64,000 bases of DNA, taken from assembly GCF_949987535.1 (NCBI RefSeq), contig NC_080077.1:39512561-39576560 (forward strand). Reading direction: 5' to 3'. Origin of the DNA: Balaenoptera acutorostrata (Eukaryota > Chordata > Mammalia > Artiodactyla > Balaenopteridae). Every line of letters starts with the position of its first letter. Position 1 is the first letter of the stretch. The position numbers and the translations under genes were made by a program. The notes beneath the pieces are model-generated. The model ran no database searches, had not been told where the DNA came from, and saw only the letters and a program-made list of their open reading frames with translations. Below, one piece after another: positions 1-11,143 of this stretch.

Positions 1-205
1 GTCTCCATCAAATCTGAATGAGATCCTTGCTGGGTAGAGTAATCTTGGTTGCAGGTTTTTGTCCTTCATCACTTTAAATATGTCCTGCCACTCCCTTCTG
101 GCTTGCAGGGTTTCTGCTGAGAGATCAGCTGTTAACCTTATGAGGATTCCCTTGTGTGTTATTTGTTGTTTTTCCTTTGCTGCTTTTAATATTTTTTCCT
201 TGTAT

Positions 206-805
206 TTAATTTTTGATAGTTTGATTAATATGTGTCTTGGCGTTTTTCTCCTTGGATTTATCCTGTATGGGACTCTCTGCTTCCTTGACTAGATTAACTA
301 TTTCCTTTCCCATATTAGGGAAGTTTTCAACTATAATCTCTTCAAATATTTTCTCAGTCCCTTTCTTTTTCTCTTCTTCTTCTGGGACCCCTATATTTCG
401 AATATTGGTACGTTTAATGTTGTCCCAGAGGTCTCTGAGACTGTCCTCAATTCTTTTCATTCTTTTTTCTTTATTCTGCTCTGCAGTAGTTATTTCCACT
501 ATTTTATCTTCCAGGTCACTTATCCGTTCTTCTGTGTCAGTTATTCTGCTATTAATTCTTTCTAGAGAATTTTTAATTTTATTTATTGTGTTGTTCATCA
601 TTTTTTGTTTGCTCTTTAGTTCTTCTAGATCCTTGTTAAAAGTTTCTTGTATTTTCTCCATTCTTTTTCCAAGATTTTGTATCATCTTTACTATCATTAT
701 TCTGAATTGTTTTTCAGGTACACTGCCTATTTCCTCTTCATTTGTTTGGTCTGGTGGGGTTTTACATTGCTCCTCCATCTGCTGTGTGTTTCTCTGTCTT
801 CTCAT
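206..805 (-). pseudogene. L1 ORF1 protein, N-terminal two thirds, frameshifted
   Basis: The open frame of 199 codons starts MRRQRNTQQM. Residues about 40-110 are a heptad-like coiled coil (ERINSRITDTEERISDLEDK), the trimerisation region of L1 ORF1p. An RRM-like segment follows, with IRNIGVPEEEEKKK matching the conserved IGVPE strand of the family. ORF1p is the RNA-binding chaperone of the L1 ribonucleoprotein. The frame runs into the wrong register close to position 280 and ends at 206. The conserved C-terminal domain continues in another frame between about 285 and 1, with AETLQARREWQDIF visible. A small deletion is the simplest explanation. Without repair this copy cannot make full ORF1p. 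Confidence 0.88.
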
Positions 806-2805
806 TTTGCATAACTTACTGTGTTTGGGGTTTCCTTTTCACAGCCTGCAGGTTTGTAGTTCCCATTGTTTTTGGTATCTGCCCCCAGTGGCTAAGGTTG
901 GTTCAGTGGGTTGTGTAGGCTTCCTGGTGGAGGGGACTAGTGCCTGCGTTGTGGTGGATGAGGCTGGATCTTGTCTTTCTTGTGGGCAGGACCACATCAG
1001 GTGGTGTGTTTTGGGGTGTTTGTGACCTTATTATGATTTTAGGCAACCTCACTGCTAACGAGTGGCATTGTGTTCCTGTCTTGCTAGTTGTTTGGCATAG
1101 GGTGTCCAGCACTGGAGCTTGCTGGTCATTGGGTGGAGCTGGGTCTTAGCATTGAGATGGGGATCTCTGGGAGAGCTTTTACTGTTTGATATTACATGGA
1201 GCTGGGAGGTGTTTGGTGGACCAATGTCCTGAACTCGGCTGTTCCACCTCAGAGGCAGAGGCCTGACACCCGGCTGGAGCACCAAGACCCTGTCAGCCAC
1301 ACAGCTCAGAAAAAAGGGAGGAAAAAAGAAAGAAAGAAAGAAAATATAATAATAATGTTATTTTTAAAAAATGTTAAAAAGGAAAAAATTTAAAAAGAAT
1401 AAATAAAAAAGAAAGAAGAGAGCTACCAAACCAAAAAACAAATCCACCAATGATAACATGTGCTAAAAGCTATACTAAAGAAAAATCAAAAAGAAAAACA
1501 AACAGACAGACAGACAGAACCCTAGGACAAATGGTAAAAACAAAGCTATACAGACAGACTCACACAAAGAAGCACACACATGCATCTACAGTTGCTCCCA
1601 AATTCCACCGCCTCAATTTTGGAATGATTCGTTGTCTATTCAGGTATTCCAGAGATGCAGGGTACATCAATTTGATTGTAGAGATTTAATCTGCTGCTCC
1701 TGAGGCTGCTGGGTGATTTCCCTTTCTCTTCTTTGTTCGCACAGCTCCTAGGGTTCAGCTTGGGATTTGGCCCCACCTCTGCGTGTAGGTCTCCTGAGGG
1801 CGTCTGTTCTTTTCTCACACAGGACGGGGTTAAAGGAGCAGCTGCTTCGGGGGCTCTGGCTCACTCAGGCTGGGGGGAGGGAGGGGTAAGGATGTGGGGC
1901 GAGCCTGTGGCGGCAGAGGCCGGCGTGATGTTGCAGCAGCCTGAGGCACACTGTGCGTTCTCCCGGGGAAGTTGTCCCTGGATCACGGGACCCTGTCAGT
2001 GGCGGGCTGCACAGGCTCCCGGGAGGGGCAGTGTGGAGAGTGACCTGTGCTTGCACACAGGCTTCTTGGTGGTGGCAGCAGCAGCCTTAGCGTCTCATGC
2101 CCGTCTCTGGGGTCCGCGCTGATAGCCGCGGCTCGCGCCGTCTCTGGAGCTCGTTTAGGCGGTGCTCTTAATCCCCTCTCCTCGCACACCAGGAAACAAA
2201 GAGGCAAGAAAAAGTCTCTTGTCTCTTCGGCAGCTCCAGACTTTTTCCCGGACTCCCTCCCGGCTAGCTGTGGCGCACTAGCCCCTTCAGGCTGTGTTCA
2301 CGCAGCCAACGCCAGTCCTCTCCCTGCGATCCGACCAAAGCCCGAGCCTCAGCTCCCAGCCCCGCCCGTCCCGGCGGGTGAGCAGACAAGCCTCTCGGGC
2401 TGGTGAGTGCTGCTCGGCGCCGAGCCTCTGCGCGGGAATCTCTCCGCTTTGCCCTCCGCGCCCCTGTTGCTGCGCTCTCCTCCGTGGCTCCGAAGCTTCC
2501 CCCCTCTGCCACCCCCCGTCTTTGCCCGCGAAGGGGCTTCCTAGTGTGTGGAAGCCTTTCCTCCTTCACAACTCCCTCCCAGTGGTTCAGATCCCATCCC
2601 TTTTGTCTCTGGTTTTTCTTTTTTCTTTTGCCCTACCCAGGTACGTGGGGAGTTTCTTGTCTTTTGGGAGGTCTGAGGTCTTCTGCCAGCGTTCAGTAGG
2701 TGTTCTGTAGGAGTTGTTCCACATGTAGATGTATTTCTGATGTATTTGTGGGGAGGAAGGCGATCTCCACGTCTTACTCCACAGCCATCTTGAAGGTCTC
2801 CCCAA
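806..2805 (-). promoter_or_regulatory. L1 5' UTR / internal Pol II promoter region
   Basis: About 2 kb upstream of the ORF1 start. The outer part, roughly 1730-2600, is strikingly GC- and CpG-rich against an AT-rich background. An inner stretch at about 1310-1560 is A/purine-rich with GAAA runs. At the element's 5' edge, gccatctt (2784-2791) is a YY1-type motif on the minus strand, as found at the start of human L1, where it positions transcription initiation. Long open frames in this area on both strands are composition effects. Whether the promoter still works cannot be told from sequence. Confidence 0.7.
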
Positions 2806-3395
2806 ACTAATAGCTCTTAAAAACCCTTGTGTCTATAGCTCCAATTCAGTGAGTATAAAGAGTTATACAAATGCCAGCCCGTAACATCAACATGTTCAAA
2901 AGATCAAAATCGTAGCCGCACAGACAAGAATTCCTATTTGTTCAATGACTCTGCTACAGGAGACACATCTGCTTTAGATGGACGGTTGGATTTCCTGATA
3001 TTTATGGTTCCTTTGGAATCTAAGTTTCTATGTAAGTATAGGATGGAGTCTACAATTTGAAACTCAAGATAATACATTTTTATTCTTCATTATTTGGAAT
3101 ATGACTGCCTACATTACTTATAGTGGCTAGGCAAACAGAACAGATACTATACTTTCCTCTTCATTGTCATTACCATTTCCAAAGGCAACTAGGTAACTCT
3201 TCTGTTCGTCCACACTTAAGGAAAACAGATTGTTGGAAGAGCAGAGGGCCACGCTTAGAGGAAAATCTCTGCTCTGCACAAGTGCATGGCTCATGTGTAA
3301 CTTTGACTCTGTCTGAGCATGCCGGCAGATACTTGTTGAGCAATATAATGCATAGGTTCTGGAATCAGAGAGTACTGAGTTTAGAAGACCATTCT
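2806..3395. other. Single-copy-looking sequence, no feature seen
   Basis: AT-rich sequence between the L1 5' edge and the first MIR. An open frame of 99 codons at 3123-3422 runs into the MIR and has no recognisable domain, so I do not call it a gene. Confidence 0.5.
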
Positions 3396-3625
3396 CAAAA
3401 GGTAGAATGGCATAGTGGTTAACAACACAGTCTCTGGAACCCAAATGCTTGAGTCTGAATCCTGATTTCCCCACTTACTAGCTCTGGGACCTTGATTTTC
3501 TATCCTTCAATTATCCCTTCTGTAAAATGGGAATAATAATAGTACCCTCCTCACAGATTTGCTGAGCAGGTGAAATGTATTACTATTTGTGCTTAGTACA
3601 ACTGATGGCACATTATAGGTGCTCT
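3396..3625 (+). repeat. MIR SINE, sense
   Basis: The order of recognisable MIR blocks is gcatagtggttaacaacac, cttactagctctgggacctt, tctgtaaaatgggaataata and the 3' ggcacattataggtgctc. Divergence is high, as expected for this ancient mammalian SINE. Confidence 0.85.
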
Positions 3626-3654
3626 CTTTGTGACATAATTGTAAATCCTCATTC

Positions 3655-3880
3655 AAGTGGATCTGACTCAGGCAAGTTGGGATTCATGCTCTAGCCCTGC
3701 CACTCACTCATTTTATGACCTTGGGCAGCACTTAGCCCCTCTCTGCTCTATCTATACAGGAGATTTAAAATAAGAGCACCTACCTCAGAGAGGTGTTGTA
3801 GGGATTGAATGTGCTATACATGTGAAATTACTTAATAGGACCCAGCATGTGGGAAGTGTTAGGAAATATTAACTATTATT
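3655..3880 (+). repeat. MIR SINE, sense (second copy)
   Basis: Contains ccactcactcattttatgac, cttgggcagcacttagcccc and the cacctacctcagagaggtgt block in MIR order, directly following another MIR in the same orientation. Confidence 0.8.
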
Positions 3881-3904
3881 GCCATCATTAAAAATGATGT
3901 CTCA

Positions 3905-4220
3905 GGACTTCCCTGGTGGTGCAGTGGTTAAGAATCCACCTGCCAATGCAGGGGACACGGGTTCGAGCCTGGGAAGATCCCACATGCCACAAGCAACTAA
4001 GCCCGTGCACCACAACTACTGAGCCTGCTCTCTAGAGCCCGCGAGCCACAACTACTGAAGCCTGCACGCCTAGAGCCCGTGCTCTGCAACAAGAGAAGCC
4101 ACCGCAATGAGAAGCCTGTGCACCACAACGAAGACTAGCCCCTGCTCACCACAACTAGAGAAAGCCCGTGCACAGCAATGAAGACCCAACGCAGCCAAAA
4201 AACAAACAAAAAAAAGAAAG
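3905..4220 (+). mobile_element. CHR-type tRNA-derived SINE
   Basis: Starts ggacttccctggtggtgcag, with box B gttcgagcct, and ends in an A-rich tail. The near-perfect target-site duplication is tgatgtctca (3895-3904) and tgatgcctca (4221-4230). The body has the diverged form with repeated ccacaactactgagcc blocks, so it is older than the copies near 26-29 kb. Confidence 0.92.
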
Positions 4221-4230
4221 TGATGCCTCA

Positions 4231-6522
4231 ACTCTCCCGGTTTTGTCCATTAACTCAATACATATCAATTCTAAACTTTTCCAGACATCTTGCCTTCTCT
4301 GTCTTGCTTCTTTCTAGACATTTGCAATTTCATGACTGGCCAACACCACAACTGAACTCAAAGAAAACGAAACTTTTCATGATCCCCAGCTAATAAGTGC
4401 CTCTTAGGTTTCCCTCCTTGCTGGGAATGGCTCCACTACCTTCCTCCAAACTCAAATAGTGGATGGTGCTATCCCTTAGTGTATTCATCTCTTTCACTCA
4501 CACATACCCAATTCTATTTAACTCTGCATAGAAAGCCTCATTTACTCTCAACTCCTTCAGTGACTCCTAGTTGCAGAAATCATGGTTTCTAGGTTGACTA
4601 TTAAAATGCATTCCCAATTTCTTTCTCTGAATCCATTGTCTTATGTTCTAGTCTTATTTTTACTAAGTACATCTAAAATATTATTTCTCTCTTGAACAAC
4701 TTTCATTTGCCATGACATTAAATAGAGACAACTCAGCCTGATCTATAAACACCTTGTACATGACAATCCTATCCAACCTTTCCAGATGTGGTTCTCCTAC
4801 GCTCCTCAGCGTTTACTGTGCTCCTCAAATATCCTCTGTTCTTTGCTGTATCTAGTCTTCTTTCATAGTTTTTCTAACTACCCCTCCCCAAAAAGCAAGT
4901 CACTCAAAATTCCCCTGCCACATTTTGATACTTATTTTATAATAATGACTGTATCCATTCAGAGTCAAGTATTTTGTCCAAACCACCACTTGCCCAATCA
5001 AGGCACAAGTTACAAGAGTAAACGTATTTAGTGCTTTTCTCCTTTTTTTGTATTCTGAGTGGTGACTATCTCATGAAGTATTCCTAGGTCAGTAAATTCC
5101 TGTTACTGTTAAGTTGCTTACACAGAGATTGCATCTCTACGGCAACTGCCCTAGGCTTACAGTTTACCTTGTGCCTCTGTTCTCCTTCTGGTTAGCCTGA
5201 GTGATTGACGTGTGACTCCGTTCTTGCCAGATTTTATCACCTGTAGCTAGTTTACTCTGGTTCAGAGTACTGATTTTGCTAGAGAGAGGAAGCTGAGGTT
5301 GTTATTCTATCCATATTTATTTCCCTAGGAGTAACAAATAGATCCAGAGAATAGGTGCCTTAGTTTTAAGTGTGCTATTACTTACAAAAGTAAAATATAT
5401 ATTTCCTGTACAAGGACCTTGTAACATTTTAATTTTGTAAACATCCTTCATAGAAATTAGCAGATTTTGACTACGCAATTAAATATAGTTACTATTTGAT
5501 TCATCTAAGAGCTGATATCTTTTAAAAAATAAGTATTATTTTACTTAAAAATATCATTTAATCATTCCCTGATTTATAATTGTTGATAGGACTGTTTTAG
5601 ATCACTTAATTCAGTATTTAATTGAGTTAAGCCTGTATTTAAATATTTTAAAAACTAATCAGGTTGAAACTTTAATAATTCACCATAAAAAATGCTAGCA
5701 ACTTTGTTTCTTTTTCCCATTTTGTTCTTTTACATAGTAACATCTCTTCCTGAAGGTCACATTTCTTCCCTATTAGAGAAAATTTGCATACTAACCTATT
5801 TTATCCCTTTTGTATTTGTGGACAGCTGGTATGCAAAATCTGAATAAACAATACAAAAATGACCCTCTTTCCAATCATGACAAGTGCTAAAAAATTGATA
5901 TAAAAATTTAAAGATCATTTTATCATGTTGTATTAGAATGATCTCCGACTTAAAATTACTCCCACATTATTCCACTATGTACCTTTTAAGTAGACTGCAC
6001 AAAAGACCAAGCGATATACCTTATGCACCTGAAGAGTCATCATTTATATATTTGAGTTTTGTTCAGCTTTTAGTGCCTTTTCATTGCCTTTACGATTGTC
6101 AGAAGTCAGTCAGCTAATAAAATACGTGGGTGGAGATTTTCCTCTTGATCTGCCATATGTGTATGAATTTATTTACCTCAAATTCCCGAAATTCCAAAAG
6201 TGATTGTGGTTTGGGGAAGCAGTTTTAGGAGTCAGAGGAGGACAAGCATGTTTGGGAGGGTCACTGCAAGCTCTCCTTGCCCTAGCCAGACTTCGCCGGC
6301 CTGCTGATCACACTCCTGGCGCAGCATCTATTTCCTCCCCACCCTCTGCCCAAGTCAGAGAAGTTGCCTTATTTGTCAGAAAGTTCTAATTCATAGAGAC
6401 ACTTCATGCTGAGTTTATAGATTGAGACCCTCTATCTCTTCACAATCTTTAAACACAATATTTCGTCTTTGGGAAATCTGAGAAATAGATCATGAATTGA
6501 TATGTCTTTCTTTACTCTCTAG
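4231..6522. other. AT-rich non-repetitive sequence upstream of the first recognised exon
   Basis: No repeat family or exon is clear. If the plus-strand gene at 6.5-11.3 kb is real, this is probably its intron, since no start codon context or promoter is seen here. A slightly GC-rich patch at 6204-6389 has a 61-codon frame without recognisable features. Confidence 0.4.
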
Positions 6523-6564
6523 GAGAAGATTCTGAAGATGTACCAGCTTCAACGAAAGCTAAAG
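6523..6564 (+). CDS. Mini-exon A (42 nt) of an unrecognised gene
   Basis: A strong acceptor (pyrimidine-rich tatgtctttctttactctct then ag at 6521-6522) and a consensus donor (aaag|gtaaga at 6561-6570) bracket 42 nt. Read in phase 1, the exon gives EDSEDVPASTKAK with split codons at both ends, so it is symmetric (1-1) and can be skipped or duplicated without changing frame. Its product resembles that of mini-exon B, 1.8 kb downstream (shared EDVP, then S-T-K). Frame and phase also match exon C. Role unknown. The acidic half followed by a basic half suggests a flexible, solvent-exposed stretch (inference). An alternative frame through this exon is also open, so expression data would settle the reading. 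Confidence 0.6.
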
Positions 6565-6965
6565 GTAAGATTGTTATCTTCAGTTCACTATGAGTTTTCT
6601 CTTAAGTCTGTAATATTTTTTCTGTCTGTTTTATTTAACTATTCTTTATCTGGTTTTCAGCTTTACCTAAGCAATGTTTAGAGGTAGACTTATTTGTAAA
6701 CAAACAGTTTTTGTACGTTATTTGGAAAACATATATCTCTCCATATATTGAAGGCTAACTGGACACTGATTTATTTACAAGTAATTATTGAATAATTTGT
6801 TGGCCAATCTGCTTACAAGAGCAATATTTCAAAATTATCGTTTCACCAAGGATTGGGGAGATGTTATTTGACAGCAGGAAGTTCACATAAATGTTCAAAT
6901 ATGAGATTGATGTGTTTATTAAGAAAAATTAAGATAACTTGCCTATACTAGCAACAATAGCATAG

Positions 6966-7021
6966 AGGAAAGATGGAAGGAAGGAAGGAAGGAAGGCAGG
7001 AAGGAAGGGAGGGAGGAAGAC
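6966..7021 (+). repeat. (GGAA)n microsatellite
   Basis: About eleven imperfect GGAA/GGGA units in a purine-only tract, interrupted by one ggca. Confidence 0.9.
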
Positions 7022-7044
7022 AGATCTCAAACCTCAGAAAAATT

Positions 7045-7120
7045 TGCTACAACCAGATACATGACCTTAGGCGAGTTTTTCCAGGACTAAATTTCCTCAT
7101 CTGTATTGTAAGGTTTTCAA
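7045..7120 (+). repeat. MIR fragment, sense
   Basis: catgaccttaggcgagtttt and aatttcctcatctgtattgt match the core of MIR; the flanking parts are lost. Confidence 0.5.
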
Positions 7121-7465
7121 CTAATTTAATTTAATGCATTTTTTTCCTGAAGGGTTTCCTGGCTTCCTAGTTTGGCTGGTTATATGATAGATATTTACTG
7201 TTCTACTTCCAGACTTGCTTGTGGACAATAAGAGTTTGCCTAAGAGGTGTTCTTGTCATCAAAATATAAGTTTTGTGGCAGTGTCTGGAATTAATTAACA
7301 GTGTGGAAAATAGCACTTTGAGAAAAGACACAAGAGAATAGTTTTCTGATTCTTATGAAATGATTTACACTCGTCTTAAGATATTTTTGAATACTAAAAT
7401 TTTTAGATTTTTTAAAAAATTGAATTATTAAGAACTGTAACTTTTAATATATATTTTTTTATTTC

Positions 7466-7613
7466 TAGACCATAGCTTCTCAAAAAATTTTATACACAAA
7501 TCATTTGGAAATCTTGTTAAAATGAAATAAGTTGAGGTTGGGGACCAAGAACTGTGTTTATATCAGTTTCCCCGATGCTGAAACTACTGGTACATGGATC
7601 ACACTTTGAGAAG
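7466..7613 (+). mobile_element. MER5A-like hAT-Charlie MITE
   Basis: Starts with a decayed inverted repeat (agcttctcaaa), includes tcatttggaaatcttgttaa, and ends ggatcacactttgagaagga, as in MER5-type non-autonomous hAT elements. Degraded but colinear over about 150 bp. Confidence 0.72.
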
Positions 7614-8335
7614 GAAGTTTTTTGAACTCATTTAGAATTTGATGAAATCTAAAACCCACTTTAGATGAAACACACACACACTCATATCTTAACATTTCAG
7701 AGTTTTACAGGAAACTCGCAAAAGTTTATCTGTGAACACCAGTTAAGAACTTCTAACCTGGGAAAGGGGGTTCAGATGGATAGTGGCAAATTATCCTTTG
7801 TTAGATATACACATGGTACATATCACTCAAGCAAAAGAGTCCTTGAATCACATGAGAAAAGGAAAGGATACAGAATACTAGCCTGCTGCTATTCTTTCAG
7901 GACAAGGATGATCATTAAAACTTACATCTCTCACAAATTTAAAATTATTTTGACTAAAATGTTTGTTTCATAGCCAGATTCCATCCTTACCATATTATAA
8001 CTCTGAGCATCAAAGACCTCTTCTGAGAAAGGAATGGGTGTCAGCTAGCCCTCCATTAACATCAGGACCAGTTTCTATCTGAACAATTGCCTGTAACATT
8101 TCCCATTCTTTTCTTTCATTGCCACCTCTTCTATTCCTGGCTCTTACTTACTAAATTTTGTAGTTAAAGGCTGAACAGAATCTGAATAAGAACCTAGAGT
8201 ATATTCTAAGGAGGGCAAGTAGCTCCTGTTTCTTTCATACTGTGCATTTTTTAGACATTTTTCAGTTCCCTACATATCTGTATAATAGCTGTGAATGTAC
8301 AAGTTATTTACTTTCATATTTTTGTTATCTACTAG

Positions 8336-8374
8336 AAGAAGCTGAAGATGTGCCTTCCACAAAGAGGCAAAAAA
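8336..8374 (+). CDS. Mini-exon B (39 nt) of the same unrecognised gene
   Basis: The acceptor (ttttgttatctactag, ending at 8335) and a consensus donor (aaaa|gtaagt) define 39 nt. In phase 1 it reads EAEDVPSTKRQK, again with split codons at both ends (1-1), so the A-to-B join gives a glutamate codon and preserves frame. It aligns with mini-exon A over nearly its whole length with small codon-sized gaps, which suggests exon duplication. The B-to-C join produces a serine codon. The basic KRQK ending could be a nuclear-localisation-like or juxtamembrane motif, but that is only a guess. Confidence 0.6.
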
Positions 8375-9489
8375 GTAAGTTTTTTAAAAAGATTAAAACT
8401 ACTGAGGCATTCTGTAGATGGTATATATAAATTGAAACTTTAGACTCCCTTAAGAAGACCAGTATTAGAAGAAAAAGATTTTTAGCACAGATGTGAAGAA
8501 TAACATTAAAGTAGGTCTCTTATATTTCAAAGAGAAGTTCTGCATTTTTTGCGTCAGGCAAGTGGCACATATTTGGAGGAATTACAAAGTAATGATGGAA
8601 GTGGCACTTATTGCAAACCATTCTACACAGCTCTGATCCTGAGCACTCCAACCGAATCTGTGCTTAAATGTGTGCTACTGTCTACTTTATAAAAAGACAG
8701 CTGAAATTTTTTACATCAAAAAGAAAAAAATGTAGAAATAGGTCTCAGCAATTCAATTGCTTAGAAACTCGTTCTAAGAATGAAAGTTCTTTTGGATTGT
8801 TCTCGATATGTGGCAGGCTCTTAATATTCAGTCTTTGGGGTCGTTGATTTTAGAATGCAATCAATATTCATATGCAGTTACAAAATTCAATGTCCAAGAT
8901 TCTCATTATTTCAGTACTTCTAAATTAGATATTTTTCTTCAGATGGTAAAGTAATACATCTTGAATTCACATATGCATAAAAGTCATTGCTGGACAGACT
9001 AAAGGAAGCAATTTTTAAAATAGGTGTAACCTAAGTTTGCTTCACATAATGCTTTTAAAGTAAAGAATAGACATTTATCTGAGGAAATGATGTCAATAAT
9101 GTTCTCTGGGCTTTACAATGTTTCTTAGGTGTATTTCTGAAGGAAATTACAAAAATGCCCTCTATAATAGAAAATGCCTCCTGTATTAATACTTGAATTA
9201 TTGAACAAATATTAAGTGCCTACTATGTTCTAAGCACCGTTTAGATTCTGGGGCTTCTGCAACAGATAAGAGAGATACTCATTATAACCCTTCATATAAT
9301 CAGGTTGTGTGGAATATAAAGAAATAAGCAGTTTTAATACTTTCAGATATGGTTGCAAAATCCATAAAGTCAATCTGGGCATGTGTCTGATTTATATAGC
9401 AATGCTTTCCCAATTGTTAACCTACTCATAACAAATTGTGGCTTTATCACATAACACTCAAAATCTCTTATTTCATAAATAAATATTAA

Positions 9490-9675
9490 AACATAATGAG
9501 ATAGGTGGATTATATTAATGTCAGTTTCCTGGTTGGGATATTATAGTATCGTTTTGCAAAGATGTTAACCATTGGGGAAAACTAGGTGAAGGATACGTGG
9601 GCTCTCTCTGCATTATTTCTTACAACTGTATGCGACTCTACAATGATCTCAAAATAAAAGGTTTAATTAAAAAGA
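9490..9675 (+). repeat. Old L1 3'-end fragment, sense
   Basis: The order gatgttaaccattgggg, gaaaactaggtgaaggatac, cattatttcttacaactgta, then atctcaaaataaaaggttt is the 3' terminus of several ancient L1M subfamilies, ending in an A-rich tail. Confidence 0.7.
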
Positions 9676-10711
9676 AGTAAGTAAATAAAATAATTCCATT
9701 ATTTTAGTAAAAAAAAGTACCAAGGTATCAAGTACTTTAAGTTCATTTGGGGATTTACTGTAGCAAAACAATATTTTCTATTTTCATCTTACCATGAAGC
9801 AGTTCTACAGTTTGATATTCATGAGCCTTTTATATAAGATCTAGAATAGGCAGCTATGATGATATTTTCACTAATAACTATTTGACATCAATAAAATAAA
9901 TGTCAGAACAGTGCCTACAGATCAGAAGGGTCAGCTGGAAAGTAGCCTGTCGTTGATGGACTCTTCCCCTTTTAGTACTGGTGCTGCTGTTTACTGCCAT
10001 CCTTCTGTGTAACCGTCCAACCCCCAGGGGGGAGGGGGGTTGTGTTCCTGCCTCTGTCTGAGGCTAGAACAAAATAGAAAACAATTCTGGATGAGACAGA
10101 GTGGAAAGGAGAAGAACTAAACTCAAGATTTCTCCAAACTGTTTTCATCACTGAAAACTCAATGATTAAAGTCAGTTGACATCATGGATGATGAAATCAG
10201 AATAATCCCTTGTTGCTTCCCTTGGCTTCTTTCTACCCACACTTTGCTTTATTCTACTTCCTAAGCCCTTAGGCTCATATGGATTTGGCCAGCACGCCCC
10301 TCACCCCCATATCCCACATACTGCTAGCTGCAATTGTCATTCTCTTTCCTGGCCATCTGCAAGAAGTCTGTGGTTGGTTGACAGAATGCAAATGGATAGG
10401 ATGGACCACACTGAAGTGTCAGTAGGGGTCCATCATGGTGAGAAGGGGCTAAACTCACCACCTCTTAACAAAACTGCTACCTGGGAGCCTCGGCTCACTG
10501 GGCCCAGAGCTCATGCTGTATCCAATGCGCACACTGCCTCGCTGGGCTTTAACTCCTTTCCTGTGTTGTTTTCTACTCTGACAACAGAGCTGCTACCTGG
10601 AGGCACTGCCCTAAAGAGTCACTGTGCCATCTCAGGAGAGTGCTAGCCTCCAGAGCAAGGGCAAGTGGAAAACCTCAAGACTTTACGAATCACAAGGCTC
10701 TCTGTGGTGTT

Positions 10712-10713
<2 letters not shown>

Positions 10714-10745
<32 letters not shown>
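10714..10745 (+). repeat. (CA)n microsatellite
   Basis: Sixteen uninterrupted CA dinucleotides. Confidence 0.95.
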
Positions 10746-10748
<3 letters not shown>

Positions 10749-10879
10749 GGTTACCTTGCATATTGATAAGCTCATGTTTTGAAACCTGTTACTACATAAC
10801 AGTTTTTCCAAATACTGTGCACATCCTAGATTCCTATAAACTGAACACTTTGACTTTCCATGCCAGGCTTTTTTTATTA

Positions 10880-11080
10880 TCATTTTAATAATGGCTTATT
10901 GTGTGCCAGGAAGGATTTCAAGTGGTTCACATATATGAACTTATTTAATTTCCACAATATTTCTGTGAGGTCTTTTGTTGTTGTCTTGATTTTACATGTG
11001 AGGAGCTTGCTGGTTGTTGCCAAGGCTATCTGGCTGGAGAACCCATGTCCATATGTATTGTATTAGACTGCCTCACAGTG
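10880..11080 (-). repeat. MIR SINE, antisense, degraded
   Basis: attgtgtgccaggaaggatt, gaacttatttaatttccaca, attttacatgtgaggagctt and agaacccatgtcc follow the reverse-complement order of MIR. It ends about 60 bp before the acceptor of the terminal exon. Confidence 0.65.
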
Positions 11081-11143
11081 TTTCACCTCTGTTCCTAATC
11101 ACATTCTGCTTGTTTTAATAAATCATCATCCTCTATTCTTTAG

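Larger units (their letters stand above)
1..2805 (-). mobile_element. L1 LINE, 5' portion (5' UTR plus ORF1), young cetartiodactyl type
   Basis: Read on the minus strand, the element begins near 2805 with an aagatggc motif, runs through about 2 kb of GC-rich 5' UTR, enters ORF1 at 805 and leaves the window at position 1, still inside the ORF1 C-terminal domain. ORF2 and the 3' end lie outside, so the target-site duplication cannot be tested. Presence of the 5' end is notable because most L1 copies are 5'-truncated; every other L1 in this window lacks it. The copy is not intact: ORF1 changes frame near 275-290. Identification rests on the ORF1 protein signature and on general resemblance to laurasiatherian L1 5' ends. 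Confidence 0.93.
6565..8335 (+). other. Probable intron between mini-exons A and B
   Basis: Non-coding and AT-rich, with a GGAA microsatellite, a partial MIR and a MER5A-like MITE. Length is about 1.77 kb, with gt at the start and ag at the end. Confidence 0.5.
8375..11143 (+). other. Probable intron between mini-exon B and the terminal exon
   Basis: About 2.8 kb of AT-rich sequence holding an old L1 3' end, a CA repeat, an antisense MIR and a relic at 9195-9300 with the agtgcctactatgttctaag motif common to an ancient interspersed family. A short G-rich patch (10026-10041) is also present. No further exon resembling A or B was found by eye. Confidence 0.45.

Noticed and set aside
237..1025. 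262-codon plus-strand open frame
   Set aside because: It is the complement of L1 ORF1 and 5' UTR; the minus strand carries the recognisable ORF1 protein.
6523..6564. Reading mini-exon A in its other open frame (EKILKMYQLQRKLK)
   Set aside because: That frame (phase 0) also exists in mini-exon B, but it does not lead into the terminal exon's 45-codon frame; the phase-1 reading unites all three exons.
10026..10041. G-rich ggggggaggggggttg as a G-quadruplex
   Set aside because: Only two long G-runs are close together; not enough for a confident quadruplex.
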